A stretch of 33,245 nucleotides of DNA from Skeletonema tropicum (taxonomy: Eukaryota > Bacillariophyta > Thalassiosirophyceae > Thalassiosirales > Thalassiosiraceae), in contig JAWZXG010000073.1 of assembly GCA_037178625.1 (NCBI GenBank), positions 1-33,245 on the forward strand, written 5' to 3'. Positions 1-8,417 of the stretch are shown piece after piece. Under the pieces are notes generated by a model. The model was not told the origin of the DNA. It ran no database searches and worked only from the letters and a program-made list of their open reading frames with translations. The translations under genes were made by a program, and so were the position numbers. The first letter of the stretch is position 1, and each line of letters opens with the position of its first letter.

Positions 1-558
1 GCCTCCAACAATTCTCCGAAACAAACCAATGGACACGACTGTGGATTGTTTGTCCTCGCTAATGCGACTATGCTGGCTCAGCAGATCCCTCTGTCCCCTT
101 CCTCGTACAATGAGGGAGATTTCCAGCTGTTAGACACCCGAAGTAGGGTGGCGATGCTGTTGTGGCTAGCGAGTACCAACAGGCCTGTACCACCTGCAGT
201 ACGGGCAGTCCAATCGAGGCGGCGTCAACGCCCAACACAGAGCAATGAGAGGAGCCGAAATGGCCAATCTAAGATCAAACCGCTTCCAGCAAAGAAAGCT
301 TCTGCCGCAGTCAAGCACTCAAAAGGCAAGGAGCGCGCAAAGCGACGTCGCAACAACAAGCGAATTATCCCGGGAGGTCCCAAAACTCGGGGGAAAATCT
401 TGGTCACAGACCCCACGCCATTGCAACAGACACATTCACTATTGAACAAGAAACGCAAAGCAGAGTCCGTAGTTTTTGGGGAGGCCACATTGTTAGCTAC
501 CACTCAACGCCATGCTCCGCCGAAGAGGAAGAAACGGAAACAGCACCACCCTGACTGA
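1..558 (+). CDS. Ulp1-type (C48) cysteine protease, C-terminal end, partial
   Basis: The reading frame is already open at base 1, so the N-terminus and most of the domain lie outside the window. The first codons give KQTNGHDCGLFVLANA, which fits the last catalytic block of Ulp1/SENP SUMO proteases (Q-x-N-G-x-D-C-G). The Cys codon at 40-42 would be the nucleophile and the Gln 6 residues before it the oxyanion-hole residue. About 55 residues of domain follow, then a basic tail of about 110 residues with several Arg/Lys clusters (such as KRRRNNKR and PPKRKKRK) that look like nuclear localisation signals. Family members remove SUMO or a related modifier. In algae and plants this domain also occurs in DNA transposons, and the repeat-rich surroundings leave that open. 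The catalytic His and Asp are not in view. Confidence 0.75.
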   Translation, partial: ASNNSPKQTNGHDCGLFVLANATMLAQQIPLSPSSYNEGDFQLLDTRSRVAMLLWLASTNRPVPPAVRAVQSRRRQRPTQSNERSRNGQSKIKPLPAKKASAAVKHSKGKERAKRRRNNKRIIPGGPKTRGKILVTDPTPLQQTHSLLNKKRKAESVVFGEATLLATTQRHAPPKRKKRKQHHPD

Positions 559-607
559 AAGAATTGAGTCCAAACTATGTGTCGCAGGAGCACTCTCACC
601 TGGTTAC

Positions 608-726
608 AGACGCTTCGGCGTTTAAGAGGAGTCCTTGACTCCTACGGGAAGTTTCCCGTCTTGCTGTCTGGAAAGCCATTCGGCAATAGAAAAGACCGTA
701 CAGTTGTACCGAAGCAGGTCCCTTTT
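608..726 (+). other. Row of small perfect hairpins ending in a T run
   Basis: Just downstream of the protease stop, three hairpins follow one another almost without spacers. The first is at 608-623, with a TTCG loop closed by ACGC/GCGT. The second is at 627-643, with 7-bp arms AGGAGTC/GACTCCT. The third is at 644-659, with 6-bp arms ACGGGA/TCCCGT and an AGTT loop. A weaker nested stem (GTCTTGC with GCAA and AAGAC) spans about 658-695, and GACC/GGTC pairs across about 694-720. The row ends at TTTT (723-726). It could be a structured RNA, a 3'-UTR structure of the preceding gene, or the end of a mobile element. No Pol III internal promoter is recognisable. Confidence 0.4.
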
Positions 727-794
727 AGTATCATAGATATCTAATCTGATTAACTTTGTATTTATTTATTGTGCACCCCTGAAAGAAGCGAAAA

Positions 795-1040
795 TTGGTA
801 GCAAGCTGGAAAGAATTGATAAGGGCATTCTTTGGCTGCTCCTCTCTTGAACGAATCGCCATTCCATTGAGAGATGATATTATTGATGATGATGATGATG
901 AATTATTCATAAAGTGTCGAAATTTGAAGCACGTAGATCTGGTTGAGGGAGTATTACACAAAACTGTCGCCGCATTTTGTCCATTTCATGGCAAACGATG
1001 GCCACCTCTCCGGGAACGGCTCTTCCTTCTTGTCCTATGA
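795..1040 (+). pseudogene. BspA-like leucine-rich-repeat protein, fragment
   Basis: The translation contains AFFGCSSLERIAIP, then an acidic stretch, then FIKCRNLKHVDLVEG and LHKTVAAF. This is the LRR_5/BspA repeat (AF-x-GC-x-SL-x-x-I-x-IP) followed by the VDLVEG-LH-T-AA junction seen in the large diatom BspA-like family. Only about one and a half repeats remain. The frame then runs into sequence that lacks the expected WRNDM...INQILP tail. There is no ATG start. The Asp run comes from a GAT microsatellite near 885-900. It is best read as a decayed gene remnant. A separate fragment carrying the missing kind of tail lies on the other strand at 8015-8416. Confidence 0.6.
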
Positions 1041-1155
1041 TAGGAGGTCCAAAGTTGTTCATTGGGTTGAGAGAGCTTAGTTTCAATAGTCTGTTCGAAT
1101 TCTGATCCAAATGCAGTAGATTAATCAATTGTATTGATGTTATACGCCCCGTGCT

Positions 1156-1535
1156 TCATCTAGCACAATCCTCTTCTCTTCGAATGGCTTTTGCATCCTT
1201 CTTTGTGCTGCATCGTTTGACCTTTGCCCCGTGCCTGATGCACACACCTTCCTTTGTTTCGTGCATCCCTCGCTACTGCATATTTTAACTTTCGCTCCAT
1301 GCTTTCTGCACACTCCCCCTTCTTTAGCATGATTTGTACATCCTTCGCTACTGCATAGTTTGACCTTTCCTCCATGCTGAATGCACACTCCTCCTTCCTG
1401 CACGTGTTTTGTGCATCCTTCGCTGCTGCATAGACGCTTTCCTCCATGCCGAATGCACACTCCTCCTCTCTGAGCATAATTCGTGCATCCCGCTGGCGGT
1501 GCAAATCTTTCAACGTCTAAGCCTTCCGTCTTTCC
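1156..1535 (-). pseudogene. C/H-rich tandem-repeat protein ('WRKY19-like' repeats), frameshifted fragment
   Basis: Read on the minus strand, the sequence encodes about five copies of a 24-residue unit of the form CSSEGCTNHxxxGGVCxxHGxKVK. Each unit has three Cys and one His that could bind zinc. Such repeats are common in stramenopile proteins often annotated as probable WRKY19-like; the name does not imply a WRKY domain. The first four units share one frame, reaching a CTKQRK segment near 1255. The last unit (GVCIRHGAKVKRCST) continues in another frame to a stop at 1156. The net frameshift and an in-frame stop just upstream of about 1538 indicate a degraded fragment, unless an unrecognised intron repairs it. 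Confidence 0.6.
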
Positions 1536-1718
1536 CTATTTTCGTTCGGAATTGATCCTCCTCTCCTGACGATGATATTCTCTTCCTTTTAGACGATCTT
1601 TGGCTCGCCGCTGATGTGTTATCTTGATTCCGAGCTTGTATCTCTTGTCGAGTTGACTTTTGCTGATGAGCTGTTGCAGTTGCTGTCTTCTTTCTTTCGA
1701 CAGCAGCCGCCGTACTTT

Positions 1719-1786
1719 GCTTCTAGTGGCCCGTGAAACTGGTCAATATAATATAGAATGACATTAGCACTGCTCAGACGGCTAGC
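1719..1786 (+). repeat. Direct repeat, copy 1 (about 70 bp)
   Basis: This stretch runs from GCTTCTAGTGGCC to TGCTCAGACGGCTAGC. It recurs in the same orientation at 1913-1986 with small indels. The two copies bracket about 125 bp of sequence with no recognisable gene. Confidence 0.8.
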
Positions 1787-1912
1787 GTAGGTAGAAGTAG
1801 AAGCGATTCTACAGACTCGTAGCTGATCTGAGAGGTCAAGTGTGAGCTGTCTGGCAGCACTTAGTTTTACCATATTATATCGTATCTATCGTCGTTAATA
1901 AGCGCATGGGCA

Positions 1913-1986
1913 GCTTCTAGTGGCCGATTAAACTCGGTCAATAATAATGTAGAATGACATTACTTAGCACTGCTCAGACGGCTAGC
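1913..1986 (+). repeat. Direct repeat, copy 2 (about 70 bp)
   Basis: This is the second copy of the repeat at 1719-1786. It differs by a few substitutions and short insertions, including ATT versus ATTACTT before AGCACTGCTC. The pair could be solo terminal repeats of a tiny element or a simple tandem duplication. Short CATCGC/CTTCGC tandem repeats follow at about 2024-2050. Confidence 0.8.
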
Positions 1987-2126
1987 TAGCTCTCCCTGTA
2001 GATCTGTAGATCAAGACACATACATCGCCATCGCCATCGCCTTCGCCTTCACTACTTACACATTTCACCTGCTTCGTCGACATGATGTTTTAGATTTTAT
2101 CGAAATGTGGAGCTTTAGGATATTTC

Positions 2127-2150
2127 TGTGCTACGGTAAACTACGTATCA
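2127..2150 (+). repeat. 24-bp dispersed repeat, inverted partner at 11805
   Basis: The 24 bases centred on TGCTACGGTAAACTACG match the reverse complement of 11805-11828 exactly, about 9.7 kb away. Neither site lies in a recognisable conserved gene. The match suggests two remnants of one repeat family in opposite orientations. Confidence 0.7.
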
Positions 2151-2448
2151 TTGGTATTGTGGACAAGAAAAGCGTCTGTGGAGATTTGGAGAGGACACCT
2201 GTCTCAATTTTGGCGGGCAAGGATACTCAACGTAGCGCAATAAGAATAAGAAGCACGGACAGGCAGGATAAGAAGTTGAATATTGAATACTTACATCTAA
2301 AAGAGCCGAAAGTCGATTGATTTCTATCAACAAGCGCTACTTAGCGACGGCGATAGCGACGACAAAGAGAGGGTGTTCATTTTCCTAAAAGTTGAAGTAT
2401 TATCTATGCAACCAAAGGATTCCAAGTTGGATAATAGGAAGATATTTG

Positions 2449-2472
2449 CTAGTCGGCGCGCCATGCGACGCA
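2449..2472 (+). repeat. Left arm of a 24-bp inverted repeat pair
   Basis: The sequence begins CTAGTCGGCGCGCCATGCGA. It matches the reverse complement of 3920-3943 with a single mismatch (G versus A at position 8). The arms are 1.45 kb apart, and the interval contains no credible gene. Confidence 0.75.
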
Positions 2473-3919
2473 CCGGCGCCATGAGACGCACGACGCAACT
2501 TCCCTCTTGACGACAAAAAAGAGCTGCACCATGACGGCATCCCATCCTACTACCCTCATTACCCAACTAAATGTCGACATTCCGAAGTAACAATATACAT
2601 TCTTGACCATTTTTTGACGCTGAATTCAATGGTTTTTTCACTGGCTCGCCATATTCAGCACAAAGAGACGGTTGACCGCCACAATAGCGGTGGTGATTTT
2701 CATCCCCTCCGCCGCAGAGCACCTGTTGCCAGTAGCATAAAGGCGTCGTTTCGGTCCATGAAACAGCAAGTAAGGTTGTAGGGGCGACCAATATTATGTA
2801 TATGGATGAAATATGCGCTAATTAACCGGGTGTGGGCCTCATGCAACGCCTATCCAACCTACCAAATCTAAGTATGAAGTCGATTTAGAAAGATTTCCAC
2901 AATTTTTCTCCATCAATAGTGGGTATATATCTGACACAAAACATGTTGAAACCACACCATGGATCATTGTTGTCTTGTCTACTACATGATAATCAAGATT
3001 GTTGAGGTGGACTGCTCCATCTTACCACAGTGACTACTGCAATCCTCGGTTTCCTCGACAACTACTGATTGTGGGTCATGAGAAGCCCATCCGAATACGC
3101 CTACACGAGTGTTGTGGCATGATAATGACGTCTCCTCCATGTGCAATTGGGAACCTTTCGCCTCATCAAATCAACAGCCATCTATTGTGCGCCTTTTGCT
3201 GTGGTTGGAGGCAATGTTACAACTGTTATCAGTGCCTTTCCTATAAAATCTCATGGAATGAGAGGCCGAATGATCGACATAAAACTCCATGATGGCGTAG
3301 ATGTTGCGTGTAATTAATACATCCGAGTAAGCTAAACAATTATCATAGCTTAACAGATGGAGTTATTAATGATCTACTACTATTCTGTTGTCTAAATTAC
3401 ATAATCATGAGCATCTTTTGACATGCCCGGTATGTGCAGATTTTCGTGTGTGTGTGCTCACCTGCAATTATCACCAAATCCACTTTGAATTAGACGCTAC
3501 AGCTTACATAATCGGAATCAGCGTGAAAAATTGGGTTTGGGAGTGTCTTCTTAGTGTTGGTGGAGGGTGTATGGGATCGATAATGCTATGGTTTGCCTTC
3601 GGATTCGTCATGTCAGATGCACTTTTTCAAGATTTTTTTACTGTTCGTGCGTAAGTACCTCAAATATCGAGGCAATTGAACGGAGCACCAACACCAGCTG
3701 TACAAGATACATTCCAAACAGTATAAATAGAAAGTTATTAGTCTTTCAACTTAAAGCATCGGCATATTATTGGCCAATATTGGCGTAGTAATGCCAGATT
3801 TTCTGCGACGCAACAAAATTTGGCTGGGTGTTGGGGAGAAAAATACCCATAAAAATCCATAATATCACTTGTTGTGTTCGATATTGGATTTTCTATCCGA
3901 TCGTCGACGCATCGACGCA
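2473..3919. other. No gene recognised; interval between inverted repeat arms
   Basis: The short open frames here (at most about 97 codons) show no conserved motif, repeat or composition that supports coding. The inverted arms at both ends raise the possibility of a small non-autonomous DNA transposon. The right part would also be the upstream region of the receptor cyclase gene at 4036. No promoter element was identified with confidence. Confidence 0.4.
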
Positions 3920-3943
3920 TGCGTCGCATGGCGCGTCGACTAG
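3920..3943 (-). repeat. Right arm of the 24-bp inverted repeat pair
   Basis: This is the inverted partner of 2449-2472. On its left, bases 3914-3927 also form a perfect palindrome, CGACGCATGCGTCG, so the site is locally hairpin-prone. It ends less than 100 bp before the start of the receptor cyclase gene. Confidence 0.75.
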
Positions 3944-4035
3944 TTTGGAAACTAGAAAAATCGGCATACTTAAGAATTGGGCGTGCACCCTAACTTCCAC
4001 TGCATGCTAAGCGTAAGCCAGAGCAGAACATCATC

Positions 4036-7000
4036 ATGGCTGCATCAATGGAGACTTCATCAAAGCATGAGCATGAGTTTGGCTACCATGATACAATGGT
4101 GACGCAGGCTTTAAATCATCAACAAGATTTATCCAACAACGAAGTTACAACACCATCCGATGAACACAGCTTGATTGCAGAGCCAGTCTACTACGGTGGC
4201 AACGATAACGATGCATCATCCTATGTTGGTCGCAATCTTTACAAGATTTCCTCCTCCAGCACCAACACAACAACAACAACCCATCAACAACTGCTCGACG
4301 GCCATCACAGCTCACTACTAATCTGTCACGTCCCCACAATGCTGCGCTACTCCTCCCCTCAATCGTCGCACTCGAGCGCAGATTTCAGCGGAAGCTCCGG
4401 AGATGTAGTCGGTGGAGGCAATTTGGGAGCAATTGCCTATGCAGCATCGGCAGGGATCTTATTGGCATTTCAACATGCCAATACTGGGAATGGGGTGGTG
4501 GCTCCAAAATTGGAGGGGTTGAATGAATGGTGTCCCGTGAGGTTTACAACTGAGGTAATGGATAAAGGGGGCAGTGGATTAGATGCTGTGACTGCGTTGG
4601 CAGAGTTGGTGACACGATCGTCAAATACACAGCAACAACAACAACCATGCTCAATCATTGGGGCACACGTCAGCGATGCCTCCTCCAAACTAGCCTCTCT
4701 AGCAGCAGTATTTGATTTACCAGTAGTCAGTTCCAGCGCCATGAGTACAGCTTTGAACAACAAAGAGCAATATCCAACATTTCTACGAACTCATACCGAT
4801 GTAGACGGATTTGGTGAAATGGCAGTCTCATTTTTAAGGAAGAAGCTTGACATAAGCAAGTTTGGGCTGTTGTTCACCAATGATGGGTATGGATATGGAT
4901 TTCAAAGCAGTGTGTTGAGAGCAGCTGTGGATCATGGTGTAGAGGCGGTTGGAGGTGGTGTACCATACAGTAACACCGATCATGATGATGAATTGAGGGC
5001 AGCAATGAAAGTACTCAAGGAAAGTGGATGTAATTACTTTGTCGGAAATTTCTACGCAGAATCATTTGCAAATGTAATGACCATTGCAACAGAATATGGA
5101 CTTGTCGGCGATGGCAAATTTTGGCTCATCTCAGGTACAGCCGACATGGCACCATTTGTGTTGGGAGGAGCGCTCAAGGTTAATCCAGTAGTGGGAAAGG
5201 CCATGGAAGGTAATGGGATATACTTTTGTGAGGGAGGGGTGCCAGGATTGAATGGGACGTATGATATCTTTACTCGAGAGTGGAAAGAATTGGGAGGGAA
5301 TGAAGAAGCATTGTCGTATATTAATAGCAAGCAGCCTGTGAAGGAAGATGGAACAAAGTATGAGTATCCACCCGTGTTATTTCAAATGCGACCGCATCAT
5401 GTAGTGACGTTTAGTTATGATGCTGGCGTTGGTCTTGCATTATCAGCTTGTGAGGCGTGGAAGGATGCAACTACAGCTGCAGCAGCGGGGACAAAGACAG
5501 AGTTGGGACCATCAGATATGTTGGGTGTGTTCAATGGTAGTGCACACTATGCTGCATTTGCCAACAGCACTTACATCGGAGCGTCGGGTCACATTAAGTT
5601 CAGAGAGACGTTTCCAACGAGGACTGCGGATTCTTCGTATTTTGTCATGGCCAATCTACGTGCTGTTCCAGTGGATGATGATAATTCAACTTTGGTTCGA
5701 TTCAAGGGCTCACCAGTCATTGATTACTATGATACTCTCACATCAACATGGCAGCAACTGCCGGGCAATGAATTCATTTATTCGGGTGGCTCATCGGTGC
5801 CTCCGGTGGAGATGGTTCCACTCGATCAGAGTATCGAAGCTTCAGGTATCGTTGCTTTAGTCCTAGCAGTAGCTCTTGTGGCTGTGATAAGTGTTGCTAT
5901 GCTGCTTCGAAGGCGTAGGAAACAAAATGAAATCAGTTGGGAAATAAATCCAGCGGAGCTCAAATTTGATGAACCTCCTGTCGTAATTGGACGAGGAACC
6001 TTTGGGCTTGTTCTCTTGGCAGAGTACAGAGGTACAACGGTTGCAGTCAAGAGAGTCTTACCCCCTCGTCTAGTTGTGCAAGGACAAAGGCGTCGTAATT
6101 CTAGCGGGGGTAAGCGGCGGCATTCGGGAGTCGGCAGTCTCGACGAAAGCGATAAATTTGATCTGGAAAGCGGTCTTCCCAGCAGTGGTGAAAGAGGCGT
6201 GTCTTCATTACAGACAAACAATCGTCGAAGGGTGGCATTTTCGAATGACGCAGCAAACTATATTCACGAAGAAGACGAGTGGATGGAGAATAGAAGCGGT
6301 GACGATCCCACTAAAAATGTCTCGAACGATAGAGTCGACTACAATCCTGGAGTATTGTCTGGCAAGGACATATCAGGTAGTATGTCCGGTGGTTCGATTG
6401 CAACGAAGAAAAGATTCCATCAAATATTGACATCGATTGGGATTGGGAGGGAAGATGATGGATATGAGAGACTCAAGAGAAATTTTATCGATGAGATGAG
6501 ACTGCTATCGACGCTTCGCCATCCAAATATTTGTACTGTTATGGGGAGTGTTACACTGGGCAGTGACCCCATGTTAGTAATGGAGTACATGCAAATGGGT
6601 TCTTTATTTTCCCTGTTACACAACGAAACAGTACCTTTGAGTGGCGAGCTGATACTACCAATCCTGAAGGACGTCGCCAAGGGACTGCGTTTCCTTCATT
6701 CCGCCTCGCCGCCTGTTGTTCACAGCGACTTGAAGTGTGCCAACATACTGGTTGACTCTCGCTTACATGCAAAGGTAGCCGATTTTGGATTGAGCCAGAA
6801 GAGAAAAGTTGGTTCTGGAACACCCTATTGGATGGCTCCTGAGCTACTTCGGAAGGAGTCGGATAATACGCCAGCAAGCGATGTCTACAGCTTTGGAATC
6901 ATCCTTTATGAAGCCTACACACGGGAGGTGCCATATGACGGAGAAGATTTCGACGATGTGATCAAGCTTGTTGCTGATAAGATGACGCAGAAGCGACCGC

Positions 7001-7824
7001 CCCTTCCCAATTCTGCTCCTGCTCAAATACAATCAATGATGACAGAATGCTTTGCAGACGATCCAAATGAACGACCGATGTTTGATGAGCTCGATGTGCG
7101 CCTTCAGCGCCTCACTGTCGAAAGCGCTGATGTGACAGATACTATTCGTTCACGTCGCTATTCTGCAGCTAGTCAATTACTGTATGACAACTTCCCCAAG
7201 AAAGTTGCAAATGCAATTCGAGAGGGCAGAAAAGTTGAGCCAGAATCTAGGGAATGCGTCTCGATTTTCTTTTCGGATATCGTTGGCTTCACAGATATAT
7301 CTTCTACGCTCTCTCCAATGAAGGTATCCGAAATGCTTGATAGATTGTACAGTAGATTCGACGAATTGTCACTAGCGCATGATGTCTTCAAGATAGAGAC
7401 GATAGGTGACGCATACATGGCTGTCACGAATCTAGTGAAGGATCAAGATGATCATGCAAAGCGGGTAGTAGATTTTGCAGTGGAAGCACTTGCTGCTGCT
7501 AATGAAACTCTCATCGATGTCGACGACCAATCCCGTGGCTGTGTGAACATTCGAGTTGGGATTCACAGTGGTGCCGTTGTAGCTAACGTCGTCGGCAGTC
7601 GAAATCTCAAATACAGTATATTTGGGGACGCGGTGAATGTTGCAGCGAGAATGGAGCAGAATTCACAAGTTAATAGAATCCACAGCTCGGAGTCTACTGC
7701 AAAGATATTACACGTACAAGATCCTACGAGAAGTATTCAGCCAAGAGGAACTATCAACGTGAAAGGAAAGGATTTGCCAATGGAAACATTTTGGATAAAT
7801 GAAAAGTCTGCAGATGAAAAATGA
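4036..7824 (+). CDS. Receptor-type guanylate cyclase with a predicted active kinase domain
   Basis: This is a single intronless frame of 1262 aa. Residues about 130-560 resemble a periplasmic-binding/ANF-receptor ligand domain. A membrane helix lies at about 604-624, followed by RRRRK, giving a single-pass topology with kinase and cyclase inside. The kinase (about 650-1030) has GRGTFG, VAVK (Lys672), HSDLKCAN (Asp898) and DFG (Asp916). A low-complexity insert of about 130 residues separates Lys672 from the C-helix region. Residues about 1040-1250 are a class III cyclase, with metal-binding Asp1081 (FSDIVGFT) and Asp1125 (IGDAY). Glu1121 fits guanine selection, Ser1194 stands where guanylate cyclases often have Cys, and Asn1201 and Arg1205 are present. 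Expected reactions are cGMP synthesis and, unlike animal receptor cyclases, possibly protein phosphorylation. The N-terminus shows no clear signal peptide, so an upstream exon may be missing. Ligand unknown. Confidence 0.9.
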   Translation: MAASMETSSKHEHEFGYHDTMVTQALNHQQDLSNNEVTTPSDEHSLIAEPVYYGGNDNDASSYVGRNLYKISSSSTNTTTTTHQQLLDGHHSSLLICHVPTMLRYSSPQSSHSSADFSGSSGDVVGGGNLGAIAYAASAGILLAFQHANTGNGVVAPKLEGLNEWCPVRFTTEVMDKGGSGLDAVTALAELVTRSSNTQQQQQPCSIIGAHVSDASSKLASLAAVFDLPVVSSSAMSTALNNKEQYPTFLRTHTDVDGFGEMAVSFLRKKLDISKFGLLFTNDGYGYGFQSSVLRAAVDHGVEAVGGGVPYSNTDHDDELRAAMKVLKESGCNYFVGNFYAESFANVMTIATEYGLVGDGKFWLISGTADMAPFVLGGALKVNPVVGKAMEGNGIYFCEGGVPGLNGTYDIFTREWKELGGNEEALSYINSKQPVKEDGTKYEYPPVLFQMRPHHVVTFSYDAGVGLALSACEAWKDATTAAAAGTKTELGPSDMLGVFNGSAHYAAFANSTYIGASGHIKFRETFPTRTADSSYFVMANLRAVPVDDDNSTLVRFKGSPVIDYYDTLTSTWQQLPGNEFIYSGGSSVPPVEMVPLDQSIEASGIVALVLAVALVAVISVAMLLRRRRKQNEISWEINPAELKFDEPPVVIGRGTFGLVLLAEYRGTTVAVKRVLPPRLVVQGQRRRNSSGGKRRHSGVGSLDESDKFDLESGLPSSGERGVSSLQTNNRRRVAFSNDAANYIHEEDEWMENRSGDDPTKNVSNDRVDYNPGVLSGKDISGSMSGGSIATKKRFHQILTSIGIGREDDGYERLKRNFIDEMRLLSTLRHPNICTVMGSVTLGSDPMLVMEYMQMGSLFSLLHNETVPLSGELILPILKDVAKGLRFLHSASPPVVHSDLKCANILVDSRLHAKVADFGLSQKRKVGSGTPYWMAPELLRKESDNTPASDVYSFGIILYEAYTREVPYDGEDFDDVIKLVADKMTQKRPPLPNSAPAQIQSMMTECFADDPNERPMFDELDVRLQRLTVESADVTDTIRSRRYSAASQLLYDNFPKKVANAIREGRKVEPESRECVSIFFSDIVGFTDISSTLSPMKVSEMLDRLYSRFDELSLAHDVFKIETIGDAYMAVTNLVKDQDDHAKRVVDFAVEALAAANETLIDVDDQSRGCVNIRVGIHSGAVVANVVGSRNLKYSIFGDAVNVAARMEQNSQVNRIHSSESTAKILHVQDPTRSIQPRGTINVKGKDLPMETFWINEKSADEK

Positions 7825-8014
7825 GTTTATTGCTGATTGACATTTTATTTGAGATGTGTTCATCTGCAGCTGCAGCTGCCACAGTACTAATTGTAATTAA
7901 CTTCATCTCAATAGCTCTACTCGCTCTCTTTCTTGCTGTTGCTGCCGAAGTACCACACTTATCACTCCAAAACATCACGGCAACACTCATCATTGCCGCT
8001 TCGTTCCTATCCGC

Positions 8015-8416
8015 CTACTCCTCTTCATCGTCTTCGCTACTACCATCTTCGCTACTATCGTCTTCTTCATCTTCCAACCCCTCCCAATCACCTATTTCTC
8101 CATCTTCGAGATCTTCCAATACAAACGTGTGTAATGGCAACTCTAGAAAAGAAAGGACATTGTTCGTCACGATATCGTGGGGCAAAGCATGACGGAGTGT
8201 AGAACCAGCCTCATTCACGTAGCGTTGGTGCTCAGCTTTGTAGTAAACAATTTTACGAAGGACTGGTCGGATCCAAATTCGTATTTCCAGTGCCTTTCCA
8301 CCCGCGTCCTCTTCTTCCTCATCATAGTAGCCAGGAGAATAGTAGCCAGCTTTTGCAGTGGGAAGAATTTGATTGATTGAATCAACCGTTGCTGCCTGAG
8401 AGAAAGAAGACATCAA
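8015..8416 (-). pseudogene. BspA-like LRR protein, C-terminal tail only
   Basis: The minus-strand frame encodes VDSINQILPTAKAG, then an acidic stretch, WIRPVLRKIVYYKAEH, ALPHDIVTNNVLSFLELPLHTF, and a long Asp/Glu/Ser tail. This is the tail that normally follows the LRR_5 repeats in diatom BspA-like proteins, here with no repeats upstream. The lost 5' part ends almost exactly where the 8418-11115 duplicated segment begins, so the duplication or a linked rearrangement probably cut the gene. The start ATG at 8414-8416 may be fortuitous. The tail frame is intact, so expression as a short acidic protein cannot be excluded. Confidence 0.65.
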
Positions 8417-8417
8417 C

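Noticed and set aside
1156..1535. Regular repeat spacing that might suggest a CRISPR array
   Set aside because: The 72-nt periodicity comes from a 24-residue protein repeat, and there are no constant direct repeats with unique spacers in this eukaryotic sequence.
7821..8202. Ser-rich plus-strand frames after the cyclase gene
   Set aside because: They are antisense to the acidic tail of the LRR remnant (Asp/Glu codons read as Ser/Leu on the other strand).
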